Assembly: GCF_900109195.1 (NCBI RefSeq)
Contig: NZ_FNZG01000002.1
Coordinates: forward strand, 70,355-134,354
Source: Pseudooceanicola nitratireducens
GTDB taxonomy: Bacteria; Pseudomonadota; Alphaproteobacteria; Rhodobacterales; Rhodobacteraceae
Direction of reading: 5' to 3'
DNA length: 64,000 nucleotides
In this document: positions 34,576 to 42,860 of the stretch, piece by piece
Layout of the letters: each line of letters opens with the position of its first letter
Position numbering within the stretch: the stretch's first letter is position 1
Made by a program: the position numbers and the translations under genes
The notes under the pieces: model-generated
Told to the model about the DNA's origin: nothing
Database searches by the model: none
The model's input: the letters and a program-made list of their open reading frames with translations, nothing else

Positions 34576-36129
34576 TTACAGGTCCTCGACCCGGACCGCA
34601 TCGGCCCAGGGCGACATGACCTCGGTGCAGCCCGTGTTCTGCCCGTCAACGCGCCGCACGACCGAGGGACAGGCCCAGTGGAAGGGATAGGCGGCATTGG
34701 GGCGCGGCGCGACCTGGTGACGTTCTGACAGCTTTTCGATCACATCCCCGGCAAATGTCGCATCCGCGATCAGCAGATCGCCCGAAATGTCGAACCGCGG
34801 GCTGTGGAAGGCTTCCTCCAGGGTTTGTGCGCCGTCGGTCATCATCGTGACCAGCTGCGCCACCGCGCCGACGATCTTGCGCCCGCCCGAGGCACCGATG
34901 GCAAAGCCCCCCGCAGGGTCGCAGACAATCGCCGGGCAGATGTTCATCAGGCAGGGTTTGCCAGCGGCAAGCGAGTTCGGTTTGCCCGGTTCAGGGTCGA
35001 ACCACATGATGCCGTTGTTCATCGGCAGGCCGGTCGATTGCGATAGAACACGGCTGCCGAAGATCGACAGAAGGGTCTGGGTCACGGCGACCATGTTGCC
35101 TTCGGCATCGACGACCGAGAAATGGCTGGTGCAGCCGGGGCTGGCGTGGGTTTCACCGTCGTGCCCCATGGTCTTCAGCCGGTGTGCATAGGCCCCGGCC
35201 AGGGCGTCGGCCATGGCGGGAATATCGGCTTTTCCCCCGGATTCGAGCCTGTTCAGGTAATCCGCAAGCGTCGGCCCGGCGGTCAGGCCCGGCATCAGGT
35301 GAACCTGCGCCGCGCCATGGGGAACGGTCAGCGGTTCCTGAACCCGGGCGCGATAGCTGCGCAGGTCTTCCAGCGACAGGCACCCGCCCTTGCCCTGGAT
35401 GTCGCGCACAAGGTCCTGCGCGATCTGCCCTTCGTAGAAATCACGCGCCCCGGCCTGGGCCAGACGCGACAGCGTGGCGGCCATGCCGGACATGTCCAGC
35501 CGGTCCTGCCCGCTGGCCGTCCAGGCCCCGACACGCGGCCAGGTGCCGTCGTGCAGGAAGAGCGCCGCCAGATCCGGATCCCGCGCGATCAGCTGCGCCG
35601 ATGACGCGGTCAGCAAGGCGGAATACCAGTCGATCAGCGGCCCCTGCCGGGCCAGGTCGATCGCCGGGGCCAGAAGGTCGGCCCAGCCCCTGGTGGCAAA
35701 GCGCTGATGCGCCGTATCCATCCCCGCGACCATGCCGGGAATGGCGATGGCCGTGGCCCCGGTGACATTGCGGTCGTCCAGCACCGAGGGCCAGGGAAAC
35801 AGGTCCGAGACGCGCCCCTGCCCGGTCAGCGGATAGTCCGCCGGATCCAGCCCGGCGGGTGATTCCATGCCGAAGTTCACCGCATAGGCGCGCTGTTCCT
35901 TTTCCCGCCAGATGACCATGGCCCCGCCGCCGCCCGGGCCGCTCATCCAGGGTTCGACCACGCCCAGGGCAAAGCCCGTGGCGATGGCCGCGTCCACCGC
36001 GTCGCCGCCGTCCTTCAGCACCTGCGCGCCGACCCGCGACGCCACGGAATGCTGGGACGCCACCACCCCGCCACGGGTTGGGACAACCCGTTTGCGGACC
36101 TCCTGCGTGGTTGAGAAGTTGCTGTGCAT
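34576..36129 (-). CDS. Gamma-glutamyltransferase family protein
   Basis: A 517-residue Ntn-hydrolase of the Ggt family. The self-processing threonine is T334 in PGCTSHFSVVDAEGNMVAVT. The later SQSTGLPMNNGIMWFDPEPG and GASGGRKIVGAVAQLVTMM are family strings. The lysine/glycine-rich opening segment lacks an evident signal peptide, so the enzyme may be cytoplasmic, unlike E. coli Ggt. Some members are acylases or lack transferase activity. It lies 48 bases downstream of the FAD-linked dehydrogenase gene on the same strand, probably in one operon. Confidence 0.9.
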   Translation of the reverse strand: MHSNFSTTQEVRKRVVPTRGGVVASQHSVASRVGAQVLKDGGDAVDAAIATGFALGVVEPWMSGPGGGGAMVIWREKEQRAYAVNFGMESPAGLDPADYPLTGQGRVSDLFPWPSVLDDRNVTGATAIAIPGMVAGMDTAHQRFATRGWADLLAPAIDLARQGPLIDWYSALLTASSAQLIARDPDLAALFLHDGTWPRVGAWTASGQDRLDMSGMAATLSRLAQAGARDFYEGQIAQDLVRDIQGKGGCLSLEDLRSYRARVQEPLTVPHGAAQVHLMPGLTAGPTLADYLNRLESGGKADIPAMADALAGAYAHRLKTMGHDGETHASPGCTSHFSVVDAEGNMVAVTQTLLSIFGSRVLSQSTGLPMNNGIMWFDPEPGKPNSLAAGKPCLMNICPAIVCDPAGGFAIGASGGRKIVGAVAQLVTMMTDGAQTLEEAFHSPRFDISGDLLIADATFAGDVIEKLSERHQVAPRPNAAYPFHWACPSVVRRVDGQNTGCTEVMSPWADAVRVEDL

Positions 36130-36177
36130 GGGGCGTCCTTTCGCGGGGAAATCAGGCTCTGATCGGCGGAATAGGGT

Positions 36178-37581
36178 CTATTCCGGGGGCAGCACCTTGC
36201 CGGGGTTCATCAGGTTCAGTGGATCCAGCGCCACCTTGATCGCCCGCATCGCCATCAGCGCGGCCGGGTCCTTGCGCCGGGCCATCGACGACAGCTTGGC
36301 CGTCCCGATGCCATGTTCGGCGCTGAAGGATCCGCGCAGGTCCAGCACGATGTCCTCGACCCGTTCCATGATCCGGTCCTTCAGCGCGTCATCGGCGCGG
36401 GTCGGGAAGACGGTGTAATGCACGTTGCCGTCGCCCAGGTGCGACACGACCGAGGTCGTCGCGCCCGGGTCGACCTCTTGCAGGGTGGCGTCGGCGCGGG
36501 TCAGGAAGGTTTCGATCTTGTCCAGGGGCACGGCCACGTCATTGGTCAGCCGGACACCGCGGGCGGTCGCAATCTCGGCGGCGGCCTCGCGCCGGGACCA
36601 CATGTCCTTGCGCTGCGCTTCGTTGCGGGCGACCACGGCGTCGTCGATCATCTCGTTTTCAAGGTAGCGCGCCAGGATCTCTTCCAGATGGCCGACGATC
36701 GGGATCTCTCCGGTGTCGTCCGGGGTGCAATCGCGCGGGGCCAGAGCCCCGACCTCGATCAGGATATTCACCGGATAGGGCTGATCGAACGGCGGCTTAT
36801 GCGCGGCATTCAGCGCGACATGATCGTCAATGTAGCTTTGCGGCATGTATTCGAAGGCCTCGACCTGGCCGCCAGTCTCGCGCTGAACCTCGTTCAGCAG
36901 GGGCAGCGCATCGGTCAGGCGCTGCATGCCGATCATCGCGGTGGCATAGGCCCCCGGCTTGGGGTGCAGCTTCAGCACCGCCGCCGTGATGATCCCAAGC
37001 GTACCTTCCGACCCGATCAGCAGGTGGCGCAGATCATAGCCCGAGTTGTTCTTGTGCAGCCCGCTCATCAGATCGACGATCTCGCCGGTCGGCAGCACGG
37101 CCTCGATCCCCAGGACCAGGTCGCGGGTATTGCCATAGCGCAGCACGTTGGACCCGCCCGCGTTGGTCGCAAGGAATCCCCCGACCCGGGCCGAGCCCTT
37201 GGCGCCGAATGTCAGCGGAAAGACCAGGTTCTGCGCCTCGGCCGCGTCGTGGATGTCCGACAGGATCACCCCGGCTTCGACCACGGCGGTGCGGGCATCG
37301 GCGCTGATATCGCGGATCGCCGTCATGCGTTCCAGGCTGATCAGGATCGCCTCTCCTACGGCACCGCCACACAGGCCGCTGCGCCCGCCGACGGGAATCA
37401 CCGGCAGCTTCAGGTCATTGGCCAGGCGCACGACCGCCGCGACCTCTTCGGTGGTGCCTGGGCGCACGACGGCCAGCGGCTGCGCAGTGCGATATCCCGA
37501 GATGTCGGTGGCGAACGGGTCCGTATCCGTCCCGGTCAGGACGTGTTTTGCGCCACAGATGGCGACAAGCTGCTCTTTCAT
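36178..37581 (-). CDS. FAD-linked D-2-hydroxyacid dehydrogenase (GlcD / D2HGDH type)
   Basis: A 467-residue PCMH-type FAD protein. The flavin-binding stretch includes LPVIPVGGRSGLCGGAVG, GFLATNAGGSNVLRYGNTRD, LHKNNSGYDLRHLLIGSEGTLGI, and the C-terminal cap ends FSAEHGIGTAKLSSMARRKD. Metal-ligand histidines are seen in SHLGDGNVHY. Relatives oxidise D-lactate, glycolate or D-2-hydroxyglutarate; these cannot be separated by eye. ATG 37581 has GGAG upstream. It precedes the gamma-glutamyltransferase gene by 48 bases, so glutamate-derived D-2-hydroxyglutarate is an attractive but unproven substrate. Confidence 0.88.
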   Translation of the reverse strand: MKEQLVAICGAKHVLTGTDTDPFATDISGYRTAQPLAVVRPGTTEEVAAVVRLANDLKLPVIPVGGRSGLCGGAVGEAILISLERMTAIRDISADARTAVVEAGVILSDIHDAAEAQNLVFPLTFGAKGSARVGGFLATNAGGSNVLRYGNTRDLVLGIEAVLPTGEIVDLMSGLHKNNSGYDLRHLLIGSEGTLGIITAAVLKLHPKPGAYATAMIGMQRLTDALPLLNEVQRETGGQVEAFEYMPQSYIDDHVALNAAHKPPFDQPYPVNILIEVGALAPRDCTPDDTGEIPIVGHLEEILARYLENEMIDDAVVARNEAQRKDMWSRREAAAEIATARGVRLTNDVAVPLDKIETFLTRADATLQEVDPGATTSVVSHLGDGNVHYTVFPTRADDALKDRIMERVEDIVLDLRGSFSAEHGIGTAKLSSMARRKDPAALMAMRAIKVALDPLNLMNPGKVLPPE

Positions 37582-37669
37582 GAAGGCTCCTCCCAAGCGG
37601 GGCGATGATGCGGCGGGCCAGCGGCAAGGGCAAGAGGCGGGCAGGCAGCAAAAAGCCGGGTTTTCGTGC

Positions 37670-37698
37670 TTGACGTGATCCCAAAGCTGGCCTAAACG
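37670..37698 (+). promoter_or_regulatory. tRNA-Met promoter
   Basis: TTGACG (37670-37675), 17 bp, TAAACG (37693-37698), ending 10 bases before the tRNA. Confidence 0.65.
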
Positions 37699-37708
37699 GC
37701 CCCGGTCT

Positions 37709-37785
37709 GGCGGAGTAGCTCAGTTGGTTAGAGCAGCGGAATCATAATCCGCGTGTCGGGGGTTCAAGTCCCTCCTCCGCTACCA
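37709..37785 (+). tRNA. tRNA-Met (anticodon CAT, elongator type)
   Basis: 77 bases with CCA encoded. Acceptor GGCGGAG pairs with CTCCGCT. The anticodon stem GCGGA/TCCGC holds loop ATCATAA, anticodon CAT. The body GGCGGAGTAGCTCAG resembles alphaproteobacterial elongator tRNA-Met. It lacks the initiator features (mismatched first pair C1-A72 and the GGG/CCC anticodon stem), and it is unlike tRNA-Ile2. Confidence 0.94.
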
Positions 37786-37854
37786 GACTTCCCCATCATC
37801 AAATGCGTCTCAACGGCCCCTGTGCAGGGCCTGGCTGTCGCTGCGCCGTAGCGG

Positions 37855-37912
37855 TTGACATGATGGGCGGGCTTTCGTTCAGTCGCGCCCAAGGGGCCCG
37901 TGATCGGGCCCC
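37855..37912 (+). promoter_or_regulatory. Candidate chrA promoter and downstream palindrome
   Basis: TTGACA (37855-37860), 17 bp, TTCAGT (37878-37883). Just downstream lies GGGGCCC (37893-37899) and GGGCCCC (37906-37912) with a 6-base loop. It could be a leader hairpin or an operator. Confidence 0.4.
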
Positions 37913-37967
37913 GTTCCGCGCAGGGCGCGGTTCGCTGTGATCCGTCTGATGCAAAGGACCGCACCCC

Positions 37968-39362
37968 GTGACATCGCCCGCGACGCCCCCCGCAAAAGGC
38001 GCCCCCCAAGACCCCCGCGCCACCTGGCCAACCCTGGGCGAGGCGACCCGCGTCTGGGCCCGCGTCGCGGCGCTGTCCTTTGGCGGGCCCGCCGGGCAGA
38101 TGGCCGTCATGCACCGCATCGTGGTCGAGGAGAAACGCTGGATCGGCGATGCCCGGTTCCTGCATGCGCTGAACTTCTGCATGCTGCTGCCGGGACCCGA
38201 GGCGCAGCAGCTGGCGACCTATATCGGCTGGCTGATGCATGGCACCCGTGGCGCGGTGATCGCGGGCGGGCTGTTCATCCTGCCGGGCGTCCTGGCGATC
38301 CTGGGCCTCAGCTGGATCTATGTCCTCTGGGGCGATGTCCCCCTGGTCGAAGGGGTCTTCTTCGGCCTCAAGGCGGCCGTTCTTGCCATTGTCGTGCAGG
38401 CGCTGCTGCGGATCTCGTCCCGGGCGCTGAAGACGCGGGCGATGCGGGGGATCGCGGTGCTGTCCTTCGTGGGGATCTTTGCGCTTCAGATGCCTTTTCC
38501 CCTGATCGTCGCGCTGGCGGCTCTGGCGGGCTACCTGGGCGCGCGGGCTGGCCTGACGGGCTTTGCCCCCGGCGGCGGGCAAGGGGCGCAGGGCGGCCCC
38601 CATCTGGCCGATGCCGACAGCCTGCTGGGCGATGAGGCCGCCACACAGGACGCAGCCGGGCGGCGCGGGGCGCTGGTGGCCGGGCTTGCGGCACTGGTGC
38701 TGTGGCTGGCGCCTGTCGCGGCGCTGGTGCTGCTGGCGGGGCCGGGCAATGTCTTCGCCGATATCGCGCTGTTCTTCTCGAAGATGGCGGTGGTGACCTT
38801 TGGCGGCGCCTATGCGGTTCTGGCCTATGTCGGACAAGAGGCCGTGGGCACCTATGGCTGGCTCAGCGCCGGGCAGATGCTGGACGGGCTGGGCATGGCA
38901 GAGACCACGCCGGGGCCGCTGATCATGGTGCTGCAGTTCGTCGGCTTCCTCGGAGCCTGGAGCGCAAGCGGAGATATCTGGATCGCCACGCTTGGCGCGC
39001 TTCTGACCACCTGGGTGACCTTCGCGCCCTGTTTCGCCTGGATCTTCCTTGGCGCCCCCTGGATGGAGCGTCTGCGCGCCAACCACGGCCTTTCGGCGGC
39101 CCTGACGGCGGTGACGGCGGCGGTCGTGGGGGTGATCCTGAACCTGGCCCTGTGGTTCGCGATCCACGTGATCTTCACCCAGGTCACGACCTGGGCGGCA
39201 GGCCCAGTCGCGCTGGAGCTTCCGCGCCCGGCCTCGGTCGACTGGGCGGCGCTGGCGCTGACCCTGCTGGCGCTGGTGGCGGTGCTGCGGCTGAAACTGG
39301 GGATGGCCGCGGTGCTGGGCGGCGCGGCGCTGGCCGGCGTGGTCCTGACACTGCTAGTGTAA
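37968..39362 (+). CDS. chrA: Chromate transporter ChrA, two-domain form
   Basis: A 464-residue membrane protein with the duplicated CHR architecture. The first domain has VAALSFGGPAGQMAVMHR and LNFCMLLPGPEAQQLATYIGW; the second has FSKMAVVTFGGAYAVLAYVGQEAV and LGMAETTPGPLIMVLQFVGF. About ten or more membrane segments are expected. ChrA exports chromate. The start is GTG 37968, no ATG fits; AAAGGA is upstream. No chrB regulator is next to it. It is convergent with fahA. Specificity for chromate is by family. Confidence 0.94.
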   Translation: MTSPATPPAKGAPQDPRATWPTLGEATRVWARVAALSFGGPAGQMAVMHRIVVEEKRWIGDARFLHALNFCMLLPGPEAQQLATYIGWLMHGTRGAVIAGGLFILPGVLAILGLSWIYVLWGDVPLVEGVFFGLKAAVLAIVVQALLRISSRALKTRAMRGIAVLSFVGIFALQMPFPLIVALAALAGYLGARAGLTGFAPGGGQGAQGGPHLADADSLLGDEAATQDAAGRRGALVAGLAALVLWLAPVAALVLLAGPGNVFADIALFFSKMAVVTFGGAYAVLAYVGQEAVGTYGWLSAGQMLDGLGMAETTPGPLIMVLQFVGFLGAWSASGDIWIATLGALLTTWVTFAPCFAWIFLGAPWMERLRANHGLSAALTAVTAAVVGVILNLALWFAIHVIFTQVTTWAAGPVALELPRPASVDWAALALTLLALVAVLRLKLGMAAVLGGAALAGVVLTLLV

Positions 39363-39418
39363 GGGCTAAGGCCACCGGCAGGCCACAGCCCGCCGGTGAC
39401 GTATCCTCAGGCCCCTTG

Positions 39419-40675
39419 TCAGGCACCCGGGATCTGTGTCGCGTCCAGCGCGGGCAGAACCTTGCCCGAACAGGCGCCGAAGCCCACGCGATAGCCATCG
39501 CCCCGGGCGGCCCCATAAAGGGTCAGCGTATCGCCATCTTCCAGGAAGCTGCGGCTGCCACCCCCGGTCAGGCTGACCGGCTCTTGCCCGCCCCTGGTCA
39601 TCTCAAGCAGCGCGCCAAGGCTGTCGGGCGTGGGCCCCGAAATCGTGCCCGACCCCAGCAGATCGCCCACCCGCATCGGACAGCCTGAGATCGTGTGATG
39701 GCACAGCTGCTGCGCCGCCGAATAATACATCGTGGCGTAGTTGGTGCGCGAAATCACCGTCTCCTCGCCCCCTTCGGGGGTCAGCCCGATGGTCAGGTCG
39801 ATGTCATAAAGCATCGGGCCGGGTTCCTGCAGATAGGGCAGCAGGGGGCGCTCCCTCTCGGGCGTCGCAGTGCGGAAGGGCTCCAACGCGGCGCGGGTGA
39901 CGATCCAGGGGCTGATCGAGGTCGCGGTGGCCTTGGCCTGAAACGGGCCAAGCGGCTGGTATTCCCAGGCCTGGATATCCCGCGCAGACCAGTCGTTCAG
40001 CAGCACGTAGCCAAAGATCATCCGGTCGGCCTCGGCCACCGATACCATCCCGTCCGAGGGCTGACCGACAATTGCGCCCAGCTCCAACTCCAGGTCAAAC
40101 CGCTGGCAGGGGGCGAAACGGGGAAGCGCCTCATCCGGGGCCTTCAGCTGCCCCCAGGGGCGGCGCACATCCGTTCCCGAGACCACAACCGAAGACGCCC
40201 GACCGTTGTAGCCGATCGGGATCGACAGCCAGTTCGGCGGCAGCGCGTTCTCGGCCCCGCGAAACAGCACGCCGACGTTGAAGGCGTGGTTCTTCGAGGC
40301 GTAGAAATCCGTGTATTCCGCGACCTGGATGGGCATCCGCATCGCCACATCGGCCTGAGGCACCAGGTATTCGGGCCGCGGCGTGGCATCGGCCCCAAGC
40401 AGCGCCAGAAGCTGGCTGCGCAGGCTGTCCCAGGCCTCGGGCCCAAGGTCCATGAGGTCGTTCCAATAGGGCACATCAAAGACCGGCGCACCGCCCAGGT
40501 CGATCAGCCCGTCGCCCTCGGCCTTGCACAGATCCAGGATCTGGTCGCCAATGGCCACGCCACAGCGCGGCATGGTGCCATTGCCCGCATCAAACACCCC
40601 ATAGGGCAGGTTGTTCAGCGGAAAATCGGTGTCGGCGGAATTCGCGCTTTCCACCCAGCTTGTCATCAATGTCAT
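39419..40675 (-). CDS. fahA: Fumarylacetoacetase
   Basis: A 418-residue enzyme of the last step of tyrosine and homogentisate degradation, yielding fumarate and acetoacetate. Conserved strings include YTDFYASKNHAFNVGVLFRG (catalytic His), SIPIGYNGRASSVVVSGTDV, FDLELELGAIVG, LLNDWSARDIQAWEYQPLGPF and LLGSGTISGPTPDSLGALLE. ATG 40675 has AAAGGA upstream. It follows hmgA by 104 bases, most of which is the dispersed element. Maleylacetoacetate isomerase (maiA), often the third gene of this set, is not adjacent. Confidence 0.97.
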   Translation of the reverse strand: MTLMTSWVESANSADTDFPLNNLPYGVFDAGNGTMPRCGVAIGDQILDLCKAEGDGLIDLGGAPVFDVPYWNDLMDLGPEAWDSLRSQLLALLGADATPRPEYLVPQADVAMRMPIQVAEYTDFYASKNHAFNVGVLFRGAENALPPNWLSIPIGYNGRASSVVVSGTDVRRPWGQLKAPDEALPRFAPCQRFDLELELGAIVGQPSDGMVSVAEADRMIFGYVLLNDWSARDIQAWEYQPLGPFQAKATATSISPWIVTRAALEPFRTATPERERPLLPYLQEPGPMLYDIDLTIGLTPEGGEETVISRTNYATMYYSAAQQLCHHTISGCPMRVGDLLGSGTISGPTPDSLGALLEMTRGGQEPVSLTGGGSRSFLEDGDTLTLYGAARGDGYRVGFGACSGKVLPALDATQIPGA

Positions 40676-40712
40676 TCACTGTCCTTTCGGGGGTGCAATC
40701 GCGCGCCCCCCT

Positions 40713-40762
40713 GATCATCTTGCCGGAAATACTCCGGGGGGTGAGGGGGCAGCGCCCCCTCG
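40713..40762 (-). repeat. Dispersed intergenic element, copy C, with strong hairpin
   Basis: On the minus strand GAGGGGGC-GCT-GCCCCCTC (8-bp stem, 3-base loop, 40743-40761) precedes CCCCCCGGAGTATTT and CCGGCAAGATGATC. It lies between hmgA and fahA and could attenuate transcription into fahA. Confidence 0.78.
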
Positions 40763-40779
40763 CGTCAGCCCGGATGGCG

Positions 40780-42147
40780 CTAGTCCCAGTTCCCCTCGGG
40801 CGTGCCGTCAAAACGCTTCTTCAGGCTGTCCCAGCAGTCGATGTAATCGTCCTGCAGGGGGGCTTCTTTCGCGGCAAAGGCCGTCAGGTGCTGCGGGAAA
40901 CGGGTTTCGAACATGAACGACATCGTATTGTCGAGCTTGCCGGGCTGAAGATCCGCGAATGTCGCCTTTTCAAAGGCTTCATTGTCGGGACCATGGGGCA
41001 TCATCATGTTGTGCAGGCTCATCCCGCCGGGGGCAAAGCCGTTCGGTTTGGCGTCGTATTCGCCATAGATATTGCCCATCAGCTCGGACATGACGTTCTT
41101 GTGGTACCAGGGCGGACGGAAGGTGTTTTCCGCCACCATCCAGCGTTCGCGGAACAGCACGAAGTCGATATTCGCGGTGCCCTCGACCCCCGAAGGCGCG
41201 GTCAGCACGGTAAAGATCGACGGATCGGGATGGTCGAACAGGATCGCGCCGACGGGGCAGTAGGTGCGCATGTCGTATTTGACGGGGCAGTAATTGCCGT
41301 GCCAGGCGACCACATCCAGCGGCGAATGGCCGATGTGCGTCTCATGGAACTGGCCCTGCCACTTGATGGTGATCTTCGAGGGCGCGTCGCGATCCTCGAA
41401 GGCGGCGACGGGCGTCTTGAAGTCGCGCCGGTTGGCCATGCAGTTCGCGCCGATCGGACCCCGGCCCGGCAGGTCGAATTTCTGGCCGTAGTTTTCGCAG
41501 ACAAAGCCCCGGGCGGGGCCGTCCAACAGCTCGACCCGGTAGACCAGGCCGCGGGGCAGGATGGCGATTTCCTTGGGCTCGATGTCGATGATGCCCAGTT
41601 CGGTGCAGAACCGCAGCCGGCCTTCCTGCGGCACGACCAGCAATTCGCTGTCGGCCGAATAGAAATATTCATCCACCATGGACTCGGTCACCAGGTAGAT
41701 ATGGCTGGCCATGCCGACCTGGGTATAGACGTCGCCCGCCGTGGTCATGGTGCGCATGCCAGTCAGCCAGGTCAGCGGCTTGTCGGAATGCGGCACCGGA
41801 TCCCAGCGGTACTGCCCCAGGGATGTCACGTCCGGGTCCACATTCGGGGCCGACTGCCAATAGGGCAGGCTGATCTTCTGATACCGCCCGGAATGTTTCA
41901 CCGAGGGCCGGATACGATAGCACCAGGTGCGTTCGTTCTGATGGCTGGGCGCGGTGAAGGCTGTGCCGGACAGCTGTTCACCATACAGGCCATAGGCGCA
42001 TTTCTGCGGGCTGTTCATGCCTTCGGGCAGGGCGCCGGGCAGGGCCTCGGTTTCGAAATCATTGCCGAAACCGGGCATATATCCATCGTGCAGGGCGCTG
42101 ATCCCGGCGGCGCGGGTCAGTCCCGAGATCTTGGTCTGGTCGTTCAT
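40780..42147 (-). CDS. hmgA: Homogentisate 1,2-dioxygenase
   Basis: A 455-residue, full-length iron(II) dioxygenase that opens the ring of homogentisate to maleylacetoacetate. Typical strings are [57 protein letters not shown] and the metal-ligand region [16 protein letters not shown] followed by GEYDAK. I use ATG 42147 ([10 protein letters not shown]). Its promoter faces the MarR gene across a perfect palindrome at 42245-42262. It forms an operon with fahA. Confidence 0.97.
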   Translation of the reverse strand: MNDQTKISGLTRAAGISALHDGYMPGFGNDFETEALPGALPEGMNSPQKCAYGLYGEQLSGTAFTAPSHQNERTWCYRIRPSVKHSGRYQKISLPYWQSAPNVDPDVTSLGQYRWDPVPHSDKPLTWLTGMRTMTTAGDVYTQVGMASHIYLVTESMVDEYFYSADSELLVVPQEGRLRFCTELGIIDIEPKEIAILPRGLVYRVELLDGPARGFVCENYGQKFDLPGRGPIGANCMANRRDFKTPVAAFEDRDAPSKITIKWQGQFHETHIGHSPLDVVAWHGNYCPVKYDMRTYCPVGAILFDHPDPSIFTVLTAPSGVEGTANIDFVLFRERWMVAENTFRPPWYHKNVMSELMGNIYGEYDAKPNGFAPGGMSLHNMMMPHGPDNEAFEKATFADLQPGKLDNTMSFMFETRFPQHLTAFAAKEAPLQDDYIDCWDSLKKRFDGTPEGNWD

Positions 42148-42244
42148 GGGCCTTGTCCTTTCTGGCGCGTCCCGGGGTGTTCGGCCATGCGGCGGCCCCA
42201 CCCGGGAACTTGGCGTCATTGCGGCTTGTCTGGTCCGTGGATGA

Positions 42245-42262
42245 TAGTTACTTTTGTAACTA
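42245..42262. promoter_or_regulatory. MarR-type operator between hmgA and marR
   Basis: TAGTTAC-TTTT-GTAACTA is a perfect inverted repeat with 7-bp arms, between divergent genes. A plus-strand promoter candidate TTGTCT, 16 bp, TTACTT overlaps it. Confidence 0.7.
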
Positions 42263-42297
42263 ACAAGGAAAATCTTCGGAAAGAGGCGGAAAAAACA

Positions 42298-42741
42298 ATG
42301 GACCCGCAGGATCCCGCCAAGGCGTTCGAGCTTTCGGCCTTTACCCCCTATCTTCTGAACCTCGCCGCCGAGACGCAGGGCGAAGCCTTTTCCCGCATTT
42401 ATCGCGAACGCTACGGGATGCTGCGCACGGAATGGCGGGTGCTGTTCCACCTGGGCCGGTATGGCGCGCTGAGTGCGCGGGACATCTCCTCCAGGGCGCG
42501 GATCCACAAGACCAAGGTGTCGCGCGCGGTCGAGGCGCTGTCGCGCAAGCGGTTCCTGACCCGTGAGGTCAGCGAAGAAGACCGCCGGGTCGAGATCCTG
42601 TCGCTGACCCCGGCGGGCTATCGCGCCTTCACCGATCTGTCCGGTGCCGCCAGGGAATTCGAGGCCGGTCTGGCCGCGCGCCTTGGGGCCGAAGACCTGG
42701 CCCTGCTGCGGCGGATCCTGGACCGGCTGGCAAGCGCCTAG
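42298..42741 (+). CDS. MarR-family regulator, probably of homogentisate genes
   Basis: A 147-residue winged-helix dimer. The recognition part reads [30 protein letters not shown] with the wing [18 protein letters not shown] choose ATG 42298, with AGAGG upstream; another ATG at 42241 would place the operator inside the coding region. Divergence from hmgA-fahA and the palindrome between them suggest it represses those genes and itself, with homogentisate or a relative as ligand. Confidence 0.9.
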   Translation: MDPQDPAKAFELSAFTPYLLNLAAETQGEAFSRIYRERYGMLRTEWRVLFHLGRYGALSARDISSRARIHKTKVSRAVEALSRKRFLTREVSEEDRRVEILSLTPAGYRAFTDLSGAAREFEAGLAARLGAEDLALLRRILDRLASA

Positions 42742-42860
42742 GCCCTTCCGTCCCGTCATCCCGCCCTTGCCCCCGGTGCTGCGCTGCCTGCCCTAGACCT
42801 TTGCGCCGGGGCGGCGATAGGGTGCGGAAAACAAGACGACCAAACCAGAGAGGACGCGCC

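Noticed and set aside
40660-42741. A 693-codon plus-strand frame covering hmgA antisense and marR
   Set aside because: Only its last 147 codons form a real protein (MarR); the rest is antisense to hmgA.
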